From Bacillus sp. REN16 (GTDB lineage: Bacteria; Bacillota; Bacilli; Bacillales; Bacillaceae_L): 64,000 bases of DNA. Made by a program: the position numbers and the translations under genes. Positions 58,330 through 64,000 of the stretch are shown one piece after another (position 1 is the stretch's first letter; every line of letters starts with the position of its first letter). A model generated the notes under the pieces. The model saw nothing but the letters and a program-made list of their open reading frames with translations. It had not been told where the DNA came from and did no database searches. The stretch is from NCBI RefSeq assembly GCF_020731355.1, contig NZ_JAJFZK010000007.1, positions 248,001 through 312,000 of the forward strand, written 5' to 3'.

Positions 58330-59616
58330 TTAATTCCTAAATGTGTACATTTCCTTTATATCATTAACCATTTCTCGCACGAGTGCTTCTTGATATCCTG
58401 CGAGTTTTGTTTCCTTCATGGCGGAAATCACGTCTTCCCATTCCGGTGAAGAAATTCGGTCAAGTTTGCTCAGTCTAGTTGAAATATCTTCATTTGAAAG
58501 TGAATCTAGATAGGATTTCTTATCCATTCTCCATAAAAGAACATTTTCCTTATATCGTTCTTTGAGCCGATTTGCAATTGATATTCCCTCTGGGTCCAAA
58601 TCACCGGAATAATATAGTAGGCAGTTTTCTGCTACTAATAGGTCTAATAATCTCCAGCCTGCCATCCTTACTTGACCATGTGTGCAGACAATGGGGGCAT
58701 CAGGAACTATATCCATTAAAGTTGAAGCAACACTAGAGTTTTCAACTACCCAAACCCTATTCCCTTTGACAGGTACAACCCTGTCTATTTTCGTCAACTC
58801 TTTCATTGGAATGTTCATAACTGTTTGGGACATAGCTGCTGCTTTCCAAACAGGGTGGACTTCATCATTACGGGATGCAAGTAAACTTTGACAAGTTACA
58901 AAATTCCACAAATCATCGCGCATTAATCGATATTCTGCCAATAAATCATTTAATTCCTCGATGCTTTTAGGCATAACTAAATCCGTGCTCCAATGAAGGA
59001 GTTGATCAACATACAAACAATGAATAAATAGTTTGCCTCCTACTTCATTATTGTCAAAGTAGTGTGGATTTCCAGTGATCCGTTGAGAAAAGAAGGGAAG
59101 TCTTTCAAACTCTCCTTCTTTTGGCAGTTTTGAGAACGCCTTACAAATCGTTTGAATCATTTCTCGAAGATTGTCCCTGTCCATTTTATATAACGACCAA
59201 ATCCATCTTGTGTCTGGCTGTTTAGACCGAATCCAATCAATCCACCAGCTCATATCGGGGGAATCTATCGAATTGAAAAAAGCAGCTTCTTGATCTCGGG
59301 CAATCTCTAACTCTTCCTGTTTTGTTAAGATTTTTTCGTGCAGGACTTCTTCCAGTAAAGATAGTAAAGTAAAATCTTCAAACCCGGTATTTGCTAACTC
59401 TTTTTCAAAGTCTAATAAGGAAATGGTTCCCTTTTGTAAAATTTCCCCTATGGGTTTACCTAAAAAACCTGCAATTGATTCTAGTTCACTTCGATCAAAT
59501 CCATTTATTCTAACGGTTCCTCCGATTCTGCCGAGGGAGCGATATTTTTCTTTAAATAAGTGAAAAAGCTGAATAAAACCCCGTTCTCCTTTAAATACAT
59601 TTACTCTATTATTCAT
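58330..59616 (-). CDS. jetD: JetD, Wadjet type II nuclease subunit (DUF3323-DUF2399, TIGR02679)
   Basis: 428 residues: an N-terminal DUF3323 region and a C-terminal DUF2399 TOPRIM-like domain with acidic metal residues in YYSGDLDPEGISIANRL (Asp339, Asp341). In Wadjet systems JetD is the nuclease subunit that cleaves plasmid DNA after JetABC has extruded it. The start overlaps the jetC stop by eight bases. The order jetB, jetC, jetD with tight overlaps is the type II arrangement. Residues expected for the TOPRIM fold are intact, so the gene looks functional. Confidence 0.92.
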   Translation of the reverse strand: MNNRVNVFKGERGFIQLFHLFKEKYRSLGRIGGTVRINGFDRSELESIAGFLGKPIGEILQKGTISLLDFEKELANTGFEDFTLLSLLEEVLHEKILTKQEELEIARDQEAAFFNSIDSPDMSWWIDWIRSKQPDTRWIWSLYKMDRDNLREMIQTICKAFSKLPKEGEFERLPFFSQRITGNPHYFDNNEVGGKLFIHCLYVDQLLHWSTDLVMPKSIEELNDLLAEYRLMRDDLWNFVTCQSLLASRNDEVHPVWKAAAMSQTVMNIPMKELTKIDRVVPVKGNRVWVVENSSVASTLMDIVPDAPIVCTHGQVRMAGWRLLDLLVAENCLLYYSGDLDPEGISIANRLKERYKENVLLWRMDKKSYLDSLSNEDISTRLSKLDRISSPEWEDVISAMKETKLAGYQEALVREMVNDIKEMYTFRN

Positions 59617-62600
59617 TGGTTACAAGCTCCGCAAACCCTTGCTCCTCATCGATAACAAGGGATTTTTTCTTTCCATCCCATTGATAACGAATAACCGTCA
59701 CAAAATCTGCATTTTTTGGGCGTACTAATTCTGCAATAGACAGGCTTGAAATCGTGTCATAGTCTCCCCAAAGTGCCTGGGAGTTCATAATATAATTGAA
59801 ACCGAGCTGTTCTACGACTTCAAACATGTCGCGAATATTATTTTCATCCACACCTGCAAATGCTTCATCTAGTGAAATAATATATGGTGCCATATCACCA
59901 GCTTCTTTATAGCGTGAATATGCTGCAGTGAATAGAGGAATGTACATCGCCATTGCTTTTTCCCCACCGCTAAATTTAAAGAAGGCATTGTTTGTTAACT
60001 CTCGCTTTTGTTCGTTAACACGACTGAAAGATAGGACAAATGTAAACCATTTGCGATAATCCAGGACTTCTTTAAGAACTTGATGAAGTGTTGAGCCTTC
60101 ATTCTTTAATTGAATAAGTTCTTTAGCTTTGGCAATCCGTGATTGGAAATGTTTGGTGATTTTGTTTAAATCCTCTTCACTTAAAAATTTGCTGTTTCTC
60201 TGTAAAAGCTGAACAAGTTCGCTCGTATCCAACTCCTGCTCTGATTCCGCAGTTAATGGTTTCCACGCTATCGAGAAAATTAATCCCGAGGAATTATCAC
60301 GATCCGCCATAATTTTATCCATTTTCTTCACCCATTGCTGTGCTCTTTGGATTCGGTTGCGAAGGATTGTGCCTACAGTATTTACAATAATATCTTCATA
60401 CAACTGTCTGTCCTGTTCATCAAGCCAGCCTTTTTGCTCCTCTAGTTCTTTCGTTAAAGCAGATGAAACAAAATAAGGATTGACACGCTGTCCCCTATAT
60501 TCCATCTGAATCACGCGTCTTCCTTTTAACGAAATCCACTCCGCTTTAAATGGTTCATATTGGTCACCATAATCGTTATGAAACCACTCTGGAAGATCTG
60601 CTTCTTCTGTATATTCAAACATTCTGTATTCAGTTAAATGCGTTTGTTCATTGAAGAAGACCTTAGTTAGTTGCTCTAGTAGCTTTGACCGTTCATACTT
60701 TGTAAATACGGGTTCTAATTGTTCAAAAAGAGTCGCAGCATCATTTCCATCAACCGGCACAAAGCCTTGCTGTTTTTCCTTCTCCACAATTTTTTCCCAC
60801 TCACGATTCATGTTCTGCCAAAAAAGAAGATCATTTTTAGCTTCTTGAAGCTTTTCAAAGCATAGACTTTGGTTTGCTTTCGTTTGCGGTAAAGCATCCG
60901 AAATAAGTTGAATTTGGTTTTCTGCCTCTTTTAATGCTAACTGAACCTCTTGGATACGTCTTCTAACTTCATTAATACCCTGTAATTGAAGCTGTTGTTC
61001 AATTGAAATAATTTCAGCCTTGATTTGATTCAACTGGGATTTTCGAATATTTTGTTCCCCGGCAATCTCATCCAAATCACCCTCTATTTCTTCGATTCGC
61101 GATAGAATATCTGAAACCTCTTTCTTTGTAAAGAAAATTTGGATGGATACATTTTGAAACTGGTTAAGATGTTCGGAATAACTTTCCGCAGCTTCTAAAG
61201 CTGTTGAAATATCCGCCTTTGTCAAGGATATGTTCAGATGAATGCCATGTTCACGTAATTGTTTCTTTACATCATTAAGATGATCATATACATTTTTCCA
61301 GTCCTCATCAATTTGGCGAAGAAGATCCTGTTCACGTTTGAATTCTTGTTTCTTTTCTACGATTTGTTCATTCAATTCCGCTAAATCTTTGTCATCAGGA
61401 AGTTCTTTCTTCCATCTATCAATCAGCTGTTGTTCTACCACAAATCTGTTTAACTCGTTTTGTAAATCAGATAGCTCTGTTTCCAGCGTAATAACCAATT
61501 CCATCCAAAGTTGAATTTGTTCCTTTTGATGTCGTTTCCTTGATGCACGTCCAATAAATTTTGAGTTTTCTTCATATGGTGCGTGACCAACTAAACAGCC
61601 TAAAGAGTATGAACCATCAATATCAACGTGAAATCCACTTCCATCTTTTTCTAGTGATATACTTCTGAGAACTTCATCAATTTTTTCTTTTGAAATTGGA
61701 CTGTTTTCGTCAACATCTGGCATTAAATAATCAGCTAGTGTATAACCCAAAAGACGTGGTTCGGCCACAAGCACTGCATCCTGTTTAGGTGATAATGGGT
61801 GATCTGTAATTAAGCTATCTAACATACCTACCCTTTTCAAGGCCGATTCGATTCGCTCTTTTTGCTCCTCCGTAACATGTTCACGAAATTCAACAGCTGC
61901 ATAAAATGGTAGAAAAGCTTGTCCCTCCTCCTCCAATTTTCCACGGAATTCATTCGTTCCCGCTGCCCTTTCCGGATCAACCATTTTTTGATTTTTAATA
62001 CGTGATAATTCTTCTGCTGCTTCCGTTATTTCCGTTTGCTTACGGTCCATTTTATCTGATGTAATGGCAATGTTCTTTTTAACCTCTGCCTCATAATCAT
62101 GGATCGCTGAATACAACTTATCACGAACCTGATCGAAACGATTCCGGTCATAGAGACCTTGCAGGGATCTTGCAATTTCCTGGCGCATTTCTAATGGATA
62201 TTCTAATTTTGGCCGTTCTTCTATCCATTTGAAAACAGCACTCTCGAGTTGTTGTTGTTGTTCCTCAAACCACTTCTCGAGGTGATCTATTTCTTTTTGG
62301 CATTCATCCACAATTCTCTTCTTTTCCGAGGATTGGCGCCCAAGACGGGAATATTCCTCCCCCAGCCTTGTTTGTTCCACTGCTAGTTTTTCCAATTGGA
62401 CCAAAAGGGCGCGATGTTCTTTTGCTTCCTTTAACCAAACAGTAAAATCAAAAGATTCGGTTTGTGCTCGTTCAAAGTCGTTCACATTGACCTCATGCTG
62501 TGCAAAAGCGGATTCTTTGGACTCTGCATCAAGTTCTTCAAGTAATTCCGAAGCCCTTCCTTTTTGCTGAACAAGCCTTGTTTCATTTTCTTCTTTTTCC

Positions 62601-63721
62601 TTCCAGAACCGATTCAATTTGTTATTTTGGTCTGCCCACTTATTTTCTAGCTTACCTATTTCTTGTGTTAACGAAAGAGAATCTTTTTCTTTTTCGGATT
62701 TCTTTTCCTCTAAGGACCATACCTCATGCTTTTGTAAAGAGTTTTTCTCCTGCTCAGCGATATATTTTTGTTGGAGGTATGTCGTTTTATCTTCGGTAAG
62801 CTTTGTAATTTCCTTTTCATAATCCTCGAGCTGTTTCGTAAGTTCTTCAACCTGCTTTTTAGCAGATGTACTCTTCTTTTCTGCACGCTGCCACTGGTTT
62901 GCCCGTTCTGCTAAAATAAATTTATTATAGGAATCATATACAGATGCAACCCTTGCAATAGAATCATATTCTCTTTCTAATTGTTCCAGCTGCTGGGCTG
63001 CCTGATCCATATTTTCAATCGTATCTGACAAATGCCTTAACTCATCATCCGTAAGTGGTGGTAAAGCTGATTCTAAGATTTCATAGATAACAGTTGGTTT
63101 AAAATCCTTCGAGAGCTTTGGACTTCTTAATTGAATTAATAATTTTATTAAGTCCTCATAGGCATCTATCGAATTAAAGCCAAATACGTATTTGTTCACA
63201 AGCTCCATATATTCGCGTTGCGTATTAACAACAAAGCCACCATTGCCAATACGATTGTCTAATTCTTTTGCTGAAAGTGGTACCATATCCCCGGCAAATT
63301 TCTGCGAAAGGTGAAAATCGTGACCTACCCGACGATTATCTGTAATCAAAAAATACCAAGATTTGATTCCTTTATTTCGTTTCGCCTGCATCCCAATCCC
63401 GGTTGTAATATACTGCTCGGTATCTCTTTTTTTATATTCGATAAACAAATAACCAGTCCGTTCATCACGATCAACCACTTCTTTTTCACCTAGTAAATAA
63501 TCTTCCATTCTTCTAGCCTTAGAGCCGAATGGGTCAAGACGATCTGGTGTCTTTTTTCCATCTAATAAAACAGGTAGGAAACTTTGCATCGTTACTGATT
63601 TCCCAGAACCATTCGAACCTCGTAAAAGGAGCTTTCCATCTTCAAAATGAAAAATCTCTTCATCGTAGTACCAAAAGTTTAATAGACCTGCCCGATTCAT
63701 CACCCATCTATTGGTTGCCAT
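59609..63721 (-). CDS. jetC: JetC, Wadjet type II SMC-like ATPase (TIGR02680)
   Basis: The motor subunit, 1370 residues. The N-terminal head has Walker A RGSNGSGKSVTM (Gly35-Ser42). Two long coiled-coil stretches (about 230-560 and 730-1000) flank a hinge-like region near 600-720. The C-terminal head carries signature FSGGEKAMAMY and Walker B IISLDEAFAGVD. In family terms it is a MukB/SMC-like ATPase that extrudes DNA loops and discriminates small circular plasmids. The gene is uninterrupted and follows jetB with no gap. Confidence 0.94.
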   Translation of the reverse strand: MATNRWVMNRAGLLNFWYYDEEIFHFEDGKLLLRGSNGSGKSVTMQSFLPVLLDGKKTPDRLDPFGSKARRMEDYLLGEKEVVDRDERTGYLFIEYKKRDTEQYITTGIGMQAKRNKGIKSWYFLITDNRRVGHDFHLSQKFAGDMVPLSAKELDNRIGNGGFVVNTQREYMELVNKYVFGFNSIDAYEDLIKLLIQLRSPKLSKDFKPTVIYEILESALPPLTDDELRHLSDTIENMDQAAQQLEQLEREYDSIARVASVYDSYNKFILAERANQWQRAEKKSTSAKKQVEELTKQLEDYEKEITKLTEDKTTYLQQKYIAEQEKNSLQKHEVWSLEEKKSEKEKDSLSLTQEIGKLENKWADQNNKLNRFWKEKEENETRLVQQKGRASELLEELDAESKESAFAQHEVNVNDFERAQTESFDFTVWLKEAKEHRALLVQLEKLAVEQTRLGEEYSRLGRQSSEKKRIVDECQKEIDHLEKWFEEQQQQLESAVFKWIEERPKLEYPLEMRQEIARSLQGLYDRNRFDQVRDKLYSAIHDYEAEVKKNIAITSDKMDRKQTEITEAAEELSRIKNQKMVDPERAAGTNEFRGKLEEEGQAFLPFYAAVEFREHVTEEQKERIESALKRVGMLDSLITDHPLSPKQDAVLVAEPRLLGYTLADYLMPDVDENSPISKEKIDEVLRSISLEKDGSGFHVDIDGSYSLGCLVGHAPYEENSKFIGRASRKRHQKEQIQLWMELVITLETELSDLQNELNRFVVEQQLIDRWKKELPDDKDLAELNEQIVEKKQEFKREQDLLRQIDEDWKNVYDHLNDVKKQLREHGIHLNISLTKADISTALEAAESYSEHLNQFQNVSIQIFFTKKEVSDILSRIEEIEGDLDEIAGEQNIRKSQLNQIKAEIISIEQQLQLQGINEVRRRIQEVQLALKEAENQIQLISDALPQTKANQSLCFEKLQEAKNDLLFWQNMNREWEKIVEKEKQQGFVPVDGNDAATLFEQLEPVFTKYERSKLLEQLTKVFFNEQTHLTEYRMFEYTEEADLPEWFHNDYGDQYEPFKAEWISLKGRRVIQMEYRGQRVNPYFVSSALTKELEEQKGWLDEQDRQLYEDIIVNTVGTILRNRIQRAQQWVKKMDKIMADRDNSSGLIFSIAWKPLTAESEQELDTSELVQLLQRNSKFLSEEDLNKITKHFQSRIAKAKELIQLKNEGSTLHQVLKEVLDYRKWFTFVLSFSRVNEQKRELTNNAFFKFSGGEKAMAMYIPLFTAAYSRYKEAGDMAPYIISLDEAFAGVDENNIRDMFEVVEQLGFNYIMNSQALWGDYDTISSLSIAELVRPKNADFVTVIRYQWDGKKKSLVIDEEQGFAELVTNE

Positions 63722-64000
63722 TTAGACTTCTCCTCCTTCAAAATCATCAGGGTACGAGCCTGTCAACACCCCTAAGATTGGCTTCATTTTAATTAAGGAA
63801 CTTTCTTCTTCGATTTCAACCATCATCCAGTTCTTCATGGCGGCTATTAATTCAGATCGAACAGTGCTAGTCGTTTTTTCGCGGAAATATTTGGCCCAGC
63901 CATTTTCATACTGTTGACGCAGATTTTCTAGAACGGCATCAAGCTCTCCTTCAGTCATCACAATTTCCCCGTTTTCCTTTGGAGTAAACTGATCAAGATG
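63722..64000 (-). CDS. jetB: JetB, Wadjet type II kleisin-associated subunit (DUF2398, TIGR02678), C-terminal part
   Basis: The last 92 residues lie in the window and the frame is open to the edge. The visible part (ENGWAKYFREKTTSTVRSELIAAMKNWMMVEIEEES, then MKPILGVLTGSYPDDF) fits the C-terminus of DUF2398 proteins, which end with a PI-G-Y type motif. A GTG-ATG pair at 63956-63961 is internal, not the start. The stop abuts the jetC start. jetA (DUF2397) is expected upstream, beyond 64000. Confidence 0.8.
   Translation of the reverse strand, partial: HLDQFTPKENGEIVMTEGELDAVLENLRQQYENGWAKYFREKTTSTVRSELIAAMKNWMMVEIEEESSLIKMKPILGVLTGSYPDDFEGGEV

Overview
The window is AT-rich chromosomal DNA from a low-GC, endospore-forming member of the Bacillaceae. 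The evidence is a CwlJ spore cortex lytic enzyme, LtaS, a GlcT/PtsG pair with its RAT leader, a YdbS-YdbT pair behind a SigW-type promoter, PurR-type boxes at guaC, BmrC/BmrD-like exporters, and consistently strong Shine-Dalgarno sites. A genus such as Neobacillus or Mesobacillus is a guess. There are no rRNA or tRNA genes, no CRISPR array and no intact insertion sequence.

Layout. 0-5.3 kb: truncated moxR, ptsG with its antitermination leader, glcT, and an orphan PAS histidine kinase. 5.3-11.7 kb: small genes, a degenerate VWA-like ORF, recQ, a YeiH-type transporter, and three structured or terminator-bearing non-coding stretches. 11.8-17.4 kb: a formate-related block (OFA transporter, DUF2294/MpsC protein, FdhF/YdeP-type molybdoenzyme and divergent fdhD), in which two leader regions carry the same 19-nt core next to intrinsic terminators. 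17.4-28.5 kb: mscL, ykhA, a BASS transporter, a YjiH protein, a three-gene ABC-2 exporter, an NCS2 permease and housekeeping oxidoreductases. Two intergenic arrays of a 10-bp motif repeated every 20 bp lie here. 28.5-38.8 kb: a BmrCD-like multidrug exporter with an unlisted 19-residue leader peptide and attenuator, ydbST, and an ABC-2/two-component module. 39-47.5 kb: cwlJ, panF-yhdT, ltaS, a metallophosphoesterase, an XRE-cupin regulator, guaC and three small genes. 47.5-56.4 kb: a LacI-controlled sugar uptake and catabolism cluster with four matching palindromic operators and a cre site. 56.4-64 kb: a membrane protein, a VanY-type carboxypeptidase, and jetB-jetC-jetD of a type II Wadjet anti-plasmid system that continues past the window edge.

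How the parts work together. The glucose PTS genes form a closed loop in which GlcT reads the RAT in front of ptsG. The formate block appears to be a single minus-strand operon with two copies of one unrecognised attenuator-like RNA. The sugar cluster couples an RbsABC-type transporter to two Gfo/Idh/MocA dehydrogenases and a TIM-barrel isomerase under one LacI repressor; a second, divergent isomerase gene is decayed. Gene decay is also visible at 5.7, 47.5 and 57.2 kb.
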